From assembly GCF_903969135.1 (NCBI RefSeq), contig NZ_LR824569.1, forward strand, positions 1,736,001 through 1,800,000: 64,000 nt of DNA. Direction: 5' to 3'. The notes beneath the pieces are model-generated. The model did no database searches and was not told the origin of the DNA. It was given only the letters and a program-made list of their open reading frames with translations. Source of the stretch: Chryseobacterium sp. JV274. GTDB taxonomy: Bacteria > Bacteroidota > Bacteroidia > Flavobacteriales > Weeksellaceae. The translations under genes were made by a program, and so were the position numbers. Shown in pieces: positions 9,411-17,996 of the stretch. Each line of letters begins with the position of its first letter. The first letter of the stretch is position 1.

Positions 9411-9418
9411 CAAAGATA
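9411..9418 (-). promoter_or_regulatory. -7 promoter element of the sensor kinase
   Basis: Minus strand TATCTTTG matches TAnnTTTG, 44 bp upstream of the TTG start. Its position supports the TTG start at 9366. No clear TTG is visible at -33. Confidence 0.45.
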
Positions 9419-9575
9419 TAACAAAGATTCCAGTACCATAAAGTGAATTATTTTTATATTTAAAACCATCGATAAACAAGCCTATTTTTTAAACCAAAAC
9501 ATATATTATTAACTATATGTAATAAAAAAACCACCAAAAAGATGACAGTTTCAATATGTTCAGATTATCGTTTTT

Positions 9576-10142
9576 CTACAACTTTTTTAATAATTCTTCA
9601 GTATTCAGTATCGTGGCAAATTCTTCACTCAGATTGGCCAATGCCATGAGATGAACCAGTTCTGCTTCATATTTTTCTCCGTGTATCCCTACTCTGTCAA
9701 AAGCTGCTGTAGCATCAGAAATCACGTAGGTTTCAAATCCAAAGTTTCCAGCCATTCTTGCCGTAGTTGAAACACAATGATTGGTCGTAATTCCCAGAAT
9801 CACCAGAGTATCTATTTTCTGAAGATCTAATTTTTCTTTTAAATCAGTTCCAATAAAAGCGCTGTTCACATTTTTTGTAATAATAGGTTCATTATTTTGA
9901 GGTAGGACATTTTCATTAAATTCAAATCCCGGATCAGATTCATGCAGTTTTGAATTAATGTCTGTTGAGCTATGTCGGATGTGAAATATAGGCAAATTCA
10001 AGCTTCTCCATTTTTGCAGTATTTTTCCGCTTAATTTTTCTGCTTCTTTATTATTTCTGTTTCCTCCCCAATAGTTTTCATCAAGAAATCCTTTTTGAAT
10101 ATCAATAAGAAGCAATGCCGATTTTTTGTTTTGTAATTTCAT
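9576..10142 (-). CDS. Isochorismatase-like cysteine hydrolase
   Basis: 188-residue cytoplasmic hydrolase of the isochorismatase/nicotinamidase superfamily. The catalytic triad is readable: Asp14 in LLIDIQKGF, Lys90 in PIITKNVNSAF and nucleophile Cys123 in GITTNHCVSTTAR; the cis-peptide GITT segment before the Cys is also present. Length is typical. Substrate cannot be read from sequence; the family includes nicotinamidases, biuret and carbamate hydrolases and isochorismatases. It lies 17 bp downstream of the alpha/beta hydrolase gene, forming a two-gene operon divergent from an HxlR-type regulator that probably controls it. Confidence 0.92.
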   Translation of the reverse strand: MKLQNKKSALLLIDIQKGFLDENYWGGNRNNKEAEKLSGKILQKWRSLNLPIFHIRHSSTDINSKLHESDPGFEFNENVLPQNNEPIITKNVNSAFIGTDLKEKLDLQKIDTLVILGITTNHCVSTTARMAGNFGFETYVISDATAAFDRVGIHGEKYEAELVHLMALANLSEEFATILNTEELLKKL

Positions 10143-10159
10143 CTGTTTTTATTTTATCA

Positions 10160-11104
10160 TTATTTGAAAAGTCTGTTCATAAGAAACGTATTATATTCAT
10201 CCTTTACAGGAGAATCGAAGAGATCAAATACATGCAGTGCACCGGGAATTACCCACAATTCAGTTTTCACTCCTGCTTTATATAAAAGCTGAGCATATTC
10301 TACATCCTCATCTCTTAAAGGATCCAACTCACAGGCAACAATGGTGGTTTGCGGTAACCTTAAAAAAGCATTATAACAGGTAAGATCCGAATATTGAATG
10401 CTTTTATCCTCATTTCCTTCACCCAGAAAATGCAGCCACGCTATCTTTGCGTAGCTTTTATTCCATAGTGGAATATCAGTAAACTCTTCCATTGAAGGAG
10501 TATTCAGCCTGTTGTGAATCACAGGATATAGTAAGAACTGATGTTCTATATTTTTAATATTATGGTGTGCTGCCATTTGAGTTACAGCCGCTGCAAGATG
10601 TCCACCTGCACTTGCTCCAAAAACGGTAATACGGTCAGAATTAATTCCCAACTTTGACTCACCGTGTTCAATAGTCCATCGTAGAGCATCAAAACCATCT
10701 AAAACAGGAATAGGAAACCGATATTGGGGAGAAAGCCTGTAATCAACAGAAATAATGATTGCTTTGAGTGTATCTGCTATTCCAAACATCTGGTCATCCA
10801 CCTGTTCCGGTAACCCGAAAACATATCCTCCTCCATGAAAGTAAAGCAGAATCCTGTCCCGGTTGAAACCTTCAGGTTGATAAATGTGAAGTCTGATCTC
10901 ATATCCATCTTCTGAACTTGGTATAAAAATATCTTTTACAGCAATATGATCAGGCTTTTTAAAAGGATTCGCTTTCGTAAATTCTATTCTTTCCTGTTGA
11001 ATAATTTCCGGGGCATTCAAAAATAAATTTTCATCAATTTCTAATGAATAAGGAACATTTTCAATACTATTTTTTAAATCAATGTTAATTCTATTAAAAT
11101 CCAT
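10160..11104 (-). CDS. Alpha/beta hydrolase, hormone-sensitive-lipase family
   Basis: 314-residue esterase-like enzyme. Visible are the oxyanion motif HGGG (residues 90-93), nucleophile Ser165 in FGASAGGHL, a catalytic acid near Asp261 (ELDPLRDED) and His291 (ALHVF). This arrangement defines the HSL (family IV) group of carboxylesterases and acetyl hydrolases. No signal peptide, so cytoplasmic. First gene of a two-gene leftward operon with the isochorismatase-like hydrolase; the divergent HxlR regulator starts about 140 bp away, and an inverted repeat lies between the two. The pair resembles detoxification modules induced by reactive compounds, but no inducer can be inferred. Confidence 0.92.
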   Translation of the reverse strand: MDFNRINIDLKNSIENVPYSLEIDENLFLNAPEIIQQERIEFTKANPFKKPDHIAVKDIFIPSSEDGYEIRLHIYQPEGFNRDRILLYFHGGGYVFGLPEQVDDQMFGIADTLKAIIISVDYRLSPQYRFPIPVLDGFDALRWTIEHGESKLGINSDRITVFGASAGGHLAAAVTQMAAHHNIKNIEHQFLLYPVIHNRLNTPSMEEFTDIPLWNKSYAKIAWLHFLGEGNEDKSIQYSDLTCYNAFLRLPQTTIVACELDPLRDEDVEYAQLLYKAGVKTELWVIPGALHVFDLFDSPVKDEYNTFLMNRLFK

Positions 11105-11151
11105 TTTTTTCTAAATATTTTATTCTACATCGGCGATAAAACCATTTTCCG

Positions 11152-11167
11152 ACAGGATATTTCCTGT
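11152..11167. promoter_or_regulatory. Inverted repeat, candidate HxlR operator
   Basis: ACAGGA-N4-TCCTGT is a perfect 6-bp dyad with a 4-bp spacer in the divergent intergenic region between the hydrolase operon and the HxlR gene. HxlR-family regulators such as HypR bind dyads with 4-bp spacers. Confidence 0.45.
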
Positions 11168-11247
11168 TTTTATTTGTAAATTTAACCTATCAACATCGTC
11201 CTTTCCAAGTTGACAAATGATTGTCTGGAACGAACAAAAATGTAAGT

Positions 11248-11607
11248 ATGAGTATTAAAGAATCATCCACCAATAATGAAAATAAGAAAACGCTGGAGTA
11301 CAGCTGTTCTGAAATATATGCTGTAAATCTGATCAGTGGCCGCTGGATTCTTTCCATCTGTTACCATCTTAAACATGGGAAACTTAGATTTTTTGAACTG
11401 AAAGATAAAATCCACAATATTTCTGAAAGAATGCTTACCCTGCAGCTGAAAAAAATGGAACAGGAGGGGCTCATCGCCAAGAAAGTATATGCAGAAGTAC
11501 CTATAAAAGTAGAATATGAGCTTACAGAAATTGGCAGAAAGCTGATTCCGGTTTTGAATCAGCTGGAAGTATGGGGTAACGAACATAAACAGATGAAGAA
11601 AAAATAA
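11248..11607 (+). CDS. HxlR-family winged-helix transcriptional regulator
   Basis: 119-residue DNA-binding protein when started at the ATG at 11248; a TTG nine codons upstream is also open but adds an unusual tail. Family features are continuous: conserved Cys20 near the N-terminus (YSCSEIYAV), GRWILSICYHL helix, the recognition region ISERMLTLQLKKMEQEGLI and the beta wing ending VEYELTEIGRKLIPVL. In HypR/YodB relatives the N-terminal Cys senses electrophiles or hypochlorite, so redox control is plausible here. It is divergent from the esterase/isochorismatase operon and is its likely regulator. Confidence 0.92.
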   Translation: MSIKESSTNNENKKTLEYSCSEIYAVNLISGRWILSICYHLKHGKLRFFELKDKIHNISERMLTLQLKKMEQEGLIAKKVYAEVPIKVEYELTEIGRKLIPVLNQLEVWGNEHKQMKKK

Positions 11608-11784
11608 TCTAAATTCTCACTCATTTAAAAAAAGCCCAAAGGATAACTCTTTTTTTTACATAAACTGAAAGATCAGAAAAATAGGTATAAATCTTAAAAT
11701 TAGTTAATATCAACGTTCAATCAGCAGATTCAGCATTTTATATTTTTGAAATTAATTATCTTCGCCTACAAATCTTATTTGAAA

Positions 11785-12960
11785 ATGAAGAAGATCATCT
11801 CCGGGATATCTATATTTTGTGCCATTGCTATCTCAGCTCAGGAAGCCATCCAGTTTCAGGAGCTCCCTTTCAAGGACATTATTGCTAAAGCCAAGAAGGA
11901 AAAGAAATTGGTTTTTATTGATGCATATGCTTCCTGGTGTGGTCCATGTAAAATGATGGAGAGAAATGTTTTCACCCAAAAATCTGTCAGTGATTATTAC
12001 AATACCAACTTCATCAATGCAAGATTTGATATGGAAAAAGGAGAAGGCAGAGACATCGCTTCTAAATTCGGAGTACGTTCCTATCCTACTTATCTTTTCC
12101 TGAACGGTGAAGGAGAACTTGTTTCCAGAAATACCGGTTATATGGAAGAGAGCATGTTTGTGGCTATGGCTCAGGATATCAATTCACCAGGAAACAAAAA
12201 AGGATCCCTGAAAGATCGTTTTGCCGGTGGTGATAAAGATCCGGAATTCCTGATCAATATTATGAAGCTGAACGCCAACACAGATTATGATTTTGCTAAA
12301 AAGGCTTCCGAAAGATATTTTCAGAATAAAAAGAAAACCGAGGAACTTACAAAAGATGAAATCGGCTTTCTTCTCTATTTCGTAAAGTCGTCAGAAGATA
12401 TCAATTATACTGTTTTCGCATCCAGAAAAGCAGAGATCATTAAATTTCTTCCTGAAGAAACCTACAACGAATTTGATGCTCAGCTGAAATTAGGAAAAAT
12501 AGTAGAACAGTCTATTGATGATAAAAATAAAAAGATCAACGATAACTATTTTTTAAAAACAGCTGAACCATTGGTAGGAAAAGAAGCTGCTCTTAAAAAA
12601 CTGAATCAGACTAAACTCAGCTATTATGAGCAGAACAGTAATTTTCCTGAATACGAAAAAGCCGCTTTAGAATATTATAAAAATTCTGATTCATTTGACC
12701 CTAATGAGCTTTTAAGAGCTGCCTGGGTATTTGTAGATCATGTGAAAACCCCATCTTCATTAAAAAAAGCGACAGAATGGGCAGAAAAATCTGTCATGAG
12801 AAGCGAAACCTCAGAAAACACTTACATTCTTGCTAAACTCTATTACCTTACCGGAAATAAAGAAATGGCAAAAAACTATGCTGAAATGGCAAAAAATATA
12901 GCAGTTCAGGGCAATAAAGATTCTCAACTTGCAGATGAATTATTAAAGCAAATAAAATAA
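11785..12960 (+). CDS. Exported thioredoxin-like protein with C-terminal repeat region
   Basis: 391 residues from the ATG at 11785; a TTG 13 codons upstream is open but would bury the signal peptide. MKKIISGISIFCAIAISAQ is a signal peptide, followed by a thioredoxin fold with WCGPC (Cys52, Cys55) and the cis-Pro strand VRSYPTYLF. Residues about 150-391 are helical and TPR-like. Periplasmic disulfide reduction or exchange is the likely activity; the partner is not shown. It is followed 14 bp later by a DUF3575 protein and then a small membrane protein, so the three are likely cotranscribed. Near-matches to the -7 element (TATTTTTG at 11741) occur upstream. Confidence 0.9.
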   Translation: MKKIISGISIFCAIAISAQEAIQFQELPFKDIIAKAKKEKKLVFIDAYASWCGPCKMMERNVFTQKSVSDYYNTNFINARFDMEKGEGRDIASKFGVRSYPTYLFLNGEGELVSRNTGYMEESMFVAMAQDINSPGNKKGSLKDRFAGGDKDPEFLINIMKLNANTDYDFAKKASERYFQNKKKTEELTKDEIGFLLYFVKSSEDINYTVFASRKAEIIKFLPEETYNEFDAQLKLGKIVEQSIDDKNKKINDNYFLKTAEPLVGKEAALKKLNQTKLSYYEQNSNFPEYEKAALEYYKNSDSFDPNELLRAAWVFVDHVKTPSSLKKATEWAEKSVMRSETSENTYILAKLYYLTGNKEMAKNYAEMAKNIAVQGNKDSQLADELLKQIK

Positions 12961-12974
12961 ACATTACATACCGG

Positions 12975-13607
12975 ATGAAATATAAATTATTAGCAGCAGG
13001 CATTTTAGCTTTCCTGTCAGCAAGCACAGTAAGTGCTCAGGAACAGGAACAAGGAGGACAGGAGAAAAGTTTATACATAAAGGGAAATGCTTTATTTGCT
13101 CCGATAGGAATTTTAAACCTGGGAATAGAAAAACAGATCAGTCCGAAATATACCCTTCAGGGCGATGTTTTCATTTCACCATGGAAGTCTTTCTCAGGAC
13201 ATGAATTACAGTTTTATTCTGTATCTGCAGAAGGAAGATACTATTTTAATGAGGCATTCAAACACTGGTATGTAGGAGCTAACATTGGTTTTGCGGCCTA
13301 CAATGCTTCAAAATGGAATTACTGGAATGATGATACCTTTGAAAACTGGAACGGAGAAACACTCCGCAACTCAAATCTGTATCAAAGGGGGTTCTCTATT
13401 ATGCTCGGTGTTACAGCAGGATATCAATTCCAGTTATCCGAACGATGGAATCTTGACATTTATGGAACAGTCGGAACATCACAAGGATTTTATAAGGGAT
13501 ATGACCGTACCACAGGGAGACGTTATGATCGTGCAGAAAAATTCAATAAAAGTGGTGAGATCATCCCATACAGAGGAGGCGTAATGATTTCCTATAAATT
13601 AAAATAA
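12975..13607 (+). CDS. DUF3575 outer membrane beta-barrel protein
   Basis: 210 residues with a signal peptide ending STVSAQ (about 22) and alternating aromatic/polar strands typical of small outer membrane barrels: GNALFAPIGILNLGIE, LQGDVFISPWK, AEGRYYF, WYVGANIGFAAY. The pattern fits DUF3575, a family of unknown function common in Bacteroidota. The C-terminal strand ends VMISYKLK, a normal barrel terminus. It lies between the thioredoxin-like gene and a small membrane protein gene (4 bp gap). Confidence 0.85.
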   Translation: MKYKLLAAGILAFLSASTVSAQEQEQGGQEKSLYIKGNALFAPIGILNLGIEKQISPKYTLQGDVFISPWKSFSGHELQFYSVSAEGRYYFNEAFKHWYVGANIGFAAYNASKWNYWNDDTFENWNGETLRNSNLYQRGFSIMLGVTAGYQFQLSERWNLDIYGTVGTSQGFYKGYDRTTGRRYDRAEKFNKSGEIIPYRGGVMISYKLK

Positions 13608-13611
13608 GACA

Positions 13612-13818
13612 ATGAAGCTATTCGGAAAAAATCATATTATCATTTTAGTGATCACTTTTGTGATTCTTTTTTTAATGAACTATATCGGAAACGATCTGCC
13701 TGATAAACTGCAGAGAGCTTTATTAACTGCTTTTGCGGGAGTTGTTGGATTAACAATTGGGCTCTTTATATTAAATAAGGGCAGAAATGATAAAAATCCA
13801 CCCCAAAATTTTGATTAA
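13612..13818 (+). CDS. Small two-helix membrane protein
   Basis: 68 residues with two hydrophobic helices, about 8-24 and 39-55, and a polar tail. I do not recognise the family. It starts 4 bp after the DUF3575 gene, so is likely cotranscribed and translationally close-coupled. Its TAA ends exactly where the convergent NamZ gene ends, leaving no spacer for separate terminators. Confidence 0.65.
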   Translation: MKLFGKNHIIILVITFVILFLMNYIGNDLPDKLQRALLTAFAGVVGLTIGLFILNKGRNDKNPPQNFD

Positions 13819-15015
13819 TTAATCTTCATATACCACATACCGGGTTCTGATCTTTTCGAAACTTTCCAGATCTTTTTTCCAGGAATCTTTAATTTCCTGA
13901 ATTGATTTTCCGGCTATAATCTGTTTTCTGAAATCATCAGTTCCTGACAAGGTATCAAACCAAAGATTTTTAAGGAAGAAATCCTGCTGAGGATTCTTAT
14001 AATTCTGATAAGCTTTGATCACCCATTCAAGGTTAAGCGCTCTTAAGTCTTTAGGATATTCTGAAAGATTTTCACCATAACACAATTTCCCGTTCAGAAA
14101 CGGATCTTTAGCACCATAGCTTGGCTTCGGCGTAAACTGGTAAGGAAGATTTTCCGTCCATGGGGAACCATAAATCTGAAAAGGAAGATCTGTTCCTCTT
14201 CCTACAGAAACCTGAGTTCCTTCAAAAAAGCACAGACTTGGATATAAATTGATTGCTTTATCATTGGGTAAATTCGGGGAAGGTTTATCAAGTATTGAAT
14301 AGCGCTGCTTTTTATGATAATTCTTCATCTGAATAAGCGTATATTTAACCTGGATGCCATTTTTCAGCCATTTTTCTCCATTCACCATCTTTCCATACTC
14401 TCCTATGGTAAGCCCATAAACTACAGGAACTTCATGCATCCCTACAAAGCTGGCCCATTTTTTTCTCAATACAGGTCCATCAGTATATCCGTCATGCGGA
14501 TTGGGACGATCCAATACCATGATCTCGATATTATTTTCAGCACCTGCTTCCATCAGATAAGACAGAGTGGAAATATAGGTATAGAATCTCACCCCAACAT
14601 CCTGGATATCAAAAACAACAATATCAATTCCTGCCAGTTGCTCCGACTTTGGTTTTTTATTATTGCCATACAGGGAAACAATTGGGATTCCTGTTTTTAT
14701 GTCTACACCATTTTTCACTTTTGCACCCGCATCTGCATCTCCTCTGAAACCATGTTCAGGAGCAAAAATCGACTTGATCTTTATTCCGTTTTTTACCAGA
14801 AAATCTACCAAATGAGTTCTGTCACTCATCAAACCCGTCTGATTGGTTACTACCCCTATTGTCTTATCTTTTAAGAGTGGCAAATACATTTCAGGCTGGT
14901 CTGCCCCGGTTTTAAAATCCGATTGAACATGAGTCTGAGAATAATATTGATTGAATACTCCTAAAAAAATTAGGCAAATCAGAAGTAAATTTTTAATTTT
15001 GAAATCTAAATTCAT
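13819..15015 (-). CDS. namZ: DUF1343/NamZ-type exo-beta-N-acetylmuramidase
   Basis: 398 residues from the ATG at 15015; the frame is open for 56 more codons but a signal peptide begins exactly at this ATG (LLLICLIFLGVFNQYYSQ). DUF1343 proteins are the GH171 family, whose founding member NamZ removes terminal MurNAc from peptidoglycan fragments. Recognisable blocks are KTIGVVTNQTG, FAPEHGFRGDADAG, PIVSLYG, DIQDVGVRFYTYISTL, LDRPNPHDG and the PSLCFFEGTQVSVGRGTD segment. Probably periplasmic cell-wall recycling. It is divergent from the FtsX-like permease, with start codons only 4 bp apart. Confidence 0.9.
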   Translation of the reverse strand: MNLDFKIKNLLLICLIFLGVFNQYYSQTHVQSDFKTGADQPEMYLPLLKDKTIGVVTNQTGLMSDRTHLVDFLVKNGIKIKSIFAPEHGFRGDADAGAKVKNGVDIKTGIPIVSLYGNNKKPKSEQLAGIDIVVFDIQDVGVRFYTYISTLSYLMEAGAENNIEIMVLDRPNPHDGYTDGPVLRKKWASFVGMHEVPVVYGLTIGEYGKMVNGEKWLKNGIQVKYTLIQMKNYHKKQRYSILDKPSPNLPNDKAINLYPSLCFFEGTQVSVGRGTDLPFQIYGSPWTENLPYQFTPKPSYGAKDPFLNGKLCYGENLSEYPKDLRALNLEWVIKAYQNYKNPQQDFFLKNLWFDTLSGTDDFRKQIIAGKSIQEIKDSWKKDLESFEKIRTRYVVYED

Positions 15016-15019
15016 AAGC

Positions 15020-16249
15020 TTGAAATTTCCTTTATATTTCTCTAGAAAAATAGCATTTTCCAAAGATAACAAAAATAACCTTTCAAGGGTTATCATCTTC
15101 ATTGGCAGGCTTTCCGTAGCATTGGGGATTATTGTTTCCTTAATTACTGTAGCCACCGGTTTTGGTTCAAAAAAAGCTATCAAAGAGAGGCTGGCAGATT
15201 TCAGCGGACATATTACTGTAAGATCAACACGTTCAAATTCCTCTTATAATACTTCCGTACTTGATAATCAGGGACTCAATATCGCAAAAATAAAAGAACT
15301 TCCCGATGTGGAAAGTATTCAGAAATATGTGATGGTTACCGGAATTATGCGTAATGAGCACAATTTTGCGGGAATTATATTTAAGGGAATCGGAAAAGAT
15401 TTTGACAGTTTAAGGTTTAAAAAATTCCTTATTGCCGGCACCACCCCGAAAGTTACCGAGAAAGGCTTCAACAATGATGTTGCTATTTCGCAAAAAGTAG
15501 CCAATGATCTTCATCTTAAGGTGAATGACAGTATTGTTACCGTATTTTTAAAGGCTGATCAAAAACCACTTTATCGTAAATTCAAGATTATAGGGATTTA
15601 CAGAACTGATATTAAGTTGATTGATGAACAGTTTGTTATCGGTGGAATCAACCATGCCAGAAAAATTCAGGATATGAAGTCTGATGAAATTGGCGGAATA
15701 GATATCTTTCTGAAAAATGTAAACGATATCGACAAGGATTTTCCTGAAATTGAAAAACAGATCGGCTATAAAAATTATGCTGAAAAAGCTACTGAAAAAT
15801 TTCCGCAGATTACGGACTGGATCAGTATTTTTGATACCAATATAGCATTGATCATTATCATCATGCTGATTGTAGTGGTTATTAATATCATCATGGTTCT
15901 TCTGATTCTTATTATTGAAAGAACAAATTCCATCGGTCTCCTTAAAACATTGGGTGCAAGCAATTCACAGATAAGAGCCACCTTCATCAATTATACCCTG
16001 ATTATTATGATTCCGGGACTTTTGTATGGAAATGCTATCGGATTGGGACTTATTTTAATTCAGAAATTCTTTGGAATAATAAAACTTAACCCGGAAAACT
16101 ATTATGTAAGTACAGTTCCGGTAGACCTTAATCCTATCGCAATTATTTCTATCTCATTGGGAATTCTTCTTATTTCAGGATTGGCTTTAATTATTCCCAG
16201 CTACCTGATCAGTAAGATCTCTCCTGTGAAAGTTATTAAGTACAACTAA
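15020..16249 (+). CDS. FtsX/LolC-like ABC transporter permease
   Basis: About 409 residues from the TTG at 15020, giving MKFPLYFSRKIAF, the usual start of this family; there is no in-frame ATG before the first membrane helix. Topology is that of MacB/LolCE-type permeases: helix about 25-47, a long periplasmic MacB-PCD-like domain about 50-275, then three helices (about 278-305, 330-355, 380-402) with the LLKTLGASNSQIR coupling segment. No ATPase gene is adjacent, so its partner is elsewhere. The likely role is lipoprotein release or another envelope ABC function. Start codons of this gene and namZ are separated by 4 bp on opposite strands. Confidence 0.88.
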   Translation: MKFPLYFSRKIAFSKDNKNNLSRVIIFIGRLSVALGIIVSLITVATGFGSKKAIKERLADFSGHITVRSTRSNSSYNTSVLDNQGLNIAKIKELPDVESIQKYVMVTGIMRNEHNFAGIIFKGIGKDFDSLRFKKFLIAGTTPKVTEKGFNNDVAISQKVANDLHLKVNDSIVTVFLKADQKPLYRKFKIIGIYRTDIKLIDEQFVIGGINHARKIQDMKSDEIGGIDIFLKNVNDIDKDFPEIEKQIGYKNYAEKATEKFPQITDWISIFDTNIALIIIIMLIVVVINIIMVLLILIIERTNSIGLLKTLGASNSQIRATFINYTLIIMIPGLLYGNAIGLGLILIQKFFGIIKLNPENYYVSTVPVDLNPIAIISISLGILLISGLALIIPSYLISKISPVKVIKYN

Positions 16250-16295
16250 ATTGATAATTGACAGGTATTCGTTGTTTTTCAAGGGATTTTTAATT

Positions 16296-16326
16296 TTACC
16301 CACAACTTATCCACATGTTATCCACA
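16296..16326 (+). promoter_or_regulatory. Three phased DnaA boxes
   Basis: TTACCCACA (16296-16304, one mismatch), TTATCCACA (16307-16315) and TTATCCACA (16318-16326), the last two perfect consensus boxes. They are in the same orientation with an exact 11-bp period, in the 126-bp gap upstream of the cysteine synthase-like gene and next to an A+T-rich stretch. The boxes end 22 bp before the -7 element of that gene. Confidence 0.75.
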
Positions 16327-16348
16327 GCGCAGATAATTTTAAAAGCCT

Positions 16349-16356
16349 TATCTTTG
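16349..16356 (+). promoter_or_regulatory. -7 promoter element of the cysteine synthase-like gene
   Basis: TATCTTTG, exact TAnnTTTG match, 19 bp upstream of the ATG at 16376. No good -33 TTG; the DnaA boxes occupy the region just upstream. Confidence 0.5.
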
Positions 16357-16375
16357 CGCCGCATATAAAACATTT

Positions 16376-17374
16376 ATGAAATACGCAAAAAATATCCTTG
16401 AAACTATAGGTAACACGCCGCTGGTAAAGCTTAACAAAGTATTAGGCGAAGATTTCCCAGCATTAGTATTAGCAAAAGTAGAGACCTTCAATCCTGGAAA
16501 CTCAGTAAAGGACAGAATGGCTCTTAAAATGATAGAAGATGCCGAAAAAGACGGCAGATTAAAACCTGGAGGTACTATTATTGAAGGTACTTCCGGAAAT
16601 ACAGGAATGGGATTAGCATTGGCAGCGATCATCAAAGGCTACAAATGTATTTTTGTAACCAATTCTAAGCAGTCAAAAGAAAAATGTGATATCCTTCGTG
16701 CTGTAGGGGCTGAAGTAATCGTTTGTCCTACAGACGTAAAACCTACCGACCCACGTTCTTATTATTCAGTATCTAAAAGACTGGCAAAAGAAACGGAAAA
16801 CGGATGGTATGTCAACCAATACGACAACTTATCCAACAGAGCGGCTCATTATGAATCTACAGCTCCGGAAATCTGGGAACAGACTGAAGGAAACCTGACG
16901 CACTTTGTCGTAGGAGCCGGAACAGGAGGTACAATCACGGGATGCGGAACGTTCTTTAAAGAAAAAAATCCGAACATCAAAGTAATTGGTGTTGATACAT
17001 ATGGTTCTATTCTGAAGGAATTCCACGAAACCGGAGAGCTGCACTACGACCATGCTTACACCTATATCACAGAAGGTATCGGGGAAGATATCATTCCTGA
17101 GAATTATGACATGTCTGTAATTGACCATTTTGAAAAGGTAACTGATAAAGACGGTGCTATCTATGCCAGAAAACTGGCTAAGGAAGAGGGAATTTTCTGT
17201 GGATATTCTGCAGGAAGCGCTATTGCTTCTTTGATCCAAATGAAAGATCAGTTTACTAAAGATGATGTGATAGTCGTTTTACTTCATGACCATGGTTCAA
17301 GATATGTAGGAAAAATTTACAATGACGAGTGGATGAAAGAAATGGGTTGGCTGGAAGAAAATAAAGAAGGTTAA
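16376..17374 (+). CDS. PLP-dependent cysteine synthase / cystathionine beta-synthase family enzyme
   Basis: 332-residue fold-type II PLP enzyme. The PLP lysine is Lys45 in NSVKDRMA, the substrate loop is GTSGNTGMG and the phosphate-binding glycine loop is GAGTGGTITGCG. The C-terminal CGYSAGSAIAS segment is intact. Residues after about 200 (GVDTYGSILKEFHETGEL, AYTYITEGIGEDIIPENYD) are more like cystathionine beta-synthase catalytic domains than CysK, and there is no CBS-domain pair. It could make cysteine or cystathionine; sequence alone does not decide. It stands alone with its own promoter and a downstream terminator. Confidence 0.9.
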   Translation: MKYAKNILETIGNTPLVKLNKVLGEDFPALVLAKVETFNPGNSVKDRMALKMIEDAEKDGRLKPGGTIIEGTSGNTGMGLALAAIIKGYKCIFVTNSKQSKEKCDILRAVGAEVIVCPTDVKPTDPRSYYSVSKRLAKETENGWYVNQYDNLSNRAAHYESTAPEIWEQTEGNLTHFVVGAGTGGTITGCGTFFKEKNPNIKVIGVDTYGSILKEFHETGELHYDHAYTYITEGIGEDIIPENYDMSVIDHFEKVTDKDGAIYARKLAKEEGIFCGYSAGSAIASLIQMKDQFTKDDVIVVLLHDHGSRYVGKIYNDEWMKEMGWLEENKEG

Positions 17375-17393
17375 TAAACCACTTTACAGATCA

Positions 17394-17428
17394 TAAAAAA
17401 ACGGAGCAAAATTTTGTTCCGTTTTTTA
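17394..17428. terminator. Bidirectional intrinsic terminator
   Basis: Arms ACGGAGCAAAA and TTTTGTTCCGT form a hairpin (one G-T pair) with A-run before and T-run after, between two convergent genes. It can serve both strands. Confidence 0.85.
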
Positions 17429-17431
17429 TTT

Positions 17432-17959
17432 TTATTGTTTGATATTTTCTTTTAATCTACTTTTAAGAATGCTGTATTCTTTCTCACTCATTGCTTTTCT
17501 GGGAAACATATAGCTGTATTTTCCTTCAAGGGAAATAAATTCATTATTGCTGTCAAAATATTCAAAATCTTTCCACTCACTGGTTTCTTTTTCTCCATCA
17601 ATATTCACAGTGAAAAAATTCTGATCAAACCTGATTTCGTACACTTTACACTTTTCCAGAACATTTAAATAATGATTCACCTGTTTTTTCCATCTTGAAA
17701 CTTTATTGACACTTACAGACAAAAAAATAGCACAAAGCAAAAATATAAAACTCAAAAAGTATAAAATACCTACACTTTCTTTGCTCAGATTATCTTTCAA
17801 AAGAAAAACAATAAAAACAATGATTGCTGCTGCAATGGTGACAATGGTTTTACTCTTCGTTGTAGGTGAAAAAAGCAGACTTCCCTGATTACCGCTAAAA
17901 TAAATATCTTCAAAAATCTTTCTGTCCGGTTTTAATGTAATCACCTTTTCTTCATTCAT
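17432..17959 (-). CDS. YcxB-like membrane protein
   Basis: 175 residues with two membrane helices (about 36-54 and 62-81) and a soluble C-terminal half. The pattern FDQNFFTVNIDGEKETSEWKDF resembles the YcxB-like C-terminal domain, a small beta-rich domain of unknown function. Two ATG codons lie near the start (17959 and 17955 region); the longer one is taken. Convergent with the cysteine synthase-like gene and about 40 bp downstream of cbpM. Confidence 0.7.
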   Translation of the reverse strand: MNEEKVITLKPDRKIFEDIYFSGNQGSLLFSPTTKSKTIVTIAAAIIVFIVFLLKDNLSKESVGILYFLSFIFLLCAIFLSVSVNKVSRWKKQVNHYLNVLEKCKVYEIRFDQNFFTVNIDGEKETSEWKDFEYFDSNNEFISLEGKYSYMFPRKAMSEKEYSILKSRLKENIKQ

Positions 17960-17996
17960 AATTATAAAGTTTGCTTTAAAAAGCTACAAAACTAAA

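Noticed and set aside
15016..15183. Longer N-terminus for the NamZ protein
   Set aside because: The extension overlaps the permease coding region and would bury the signal peptide that starts at 15015.
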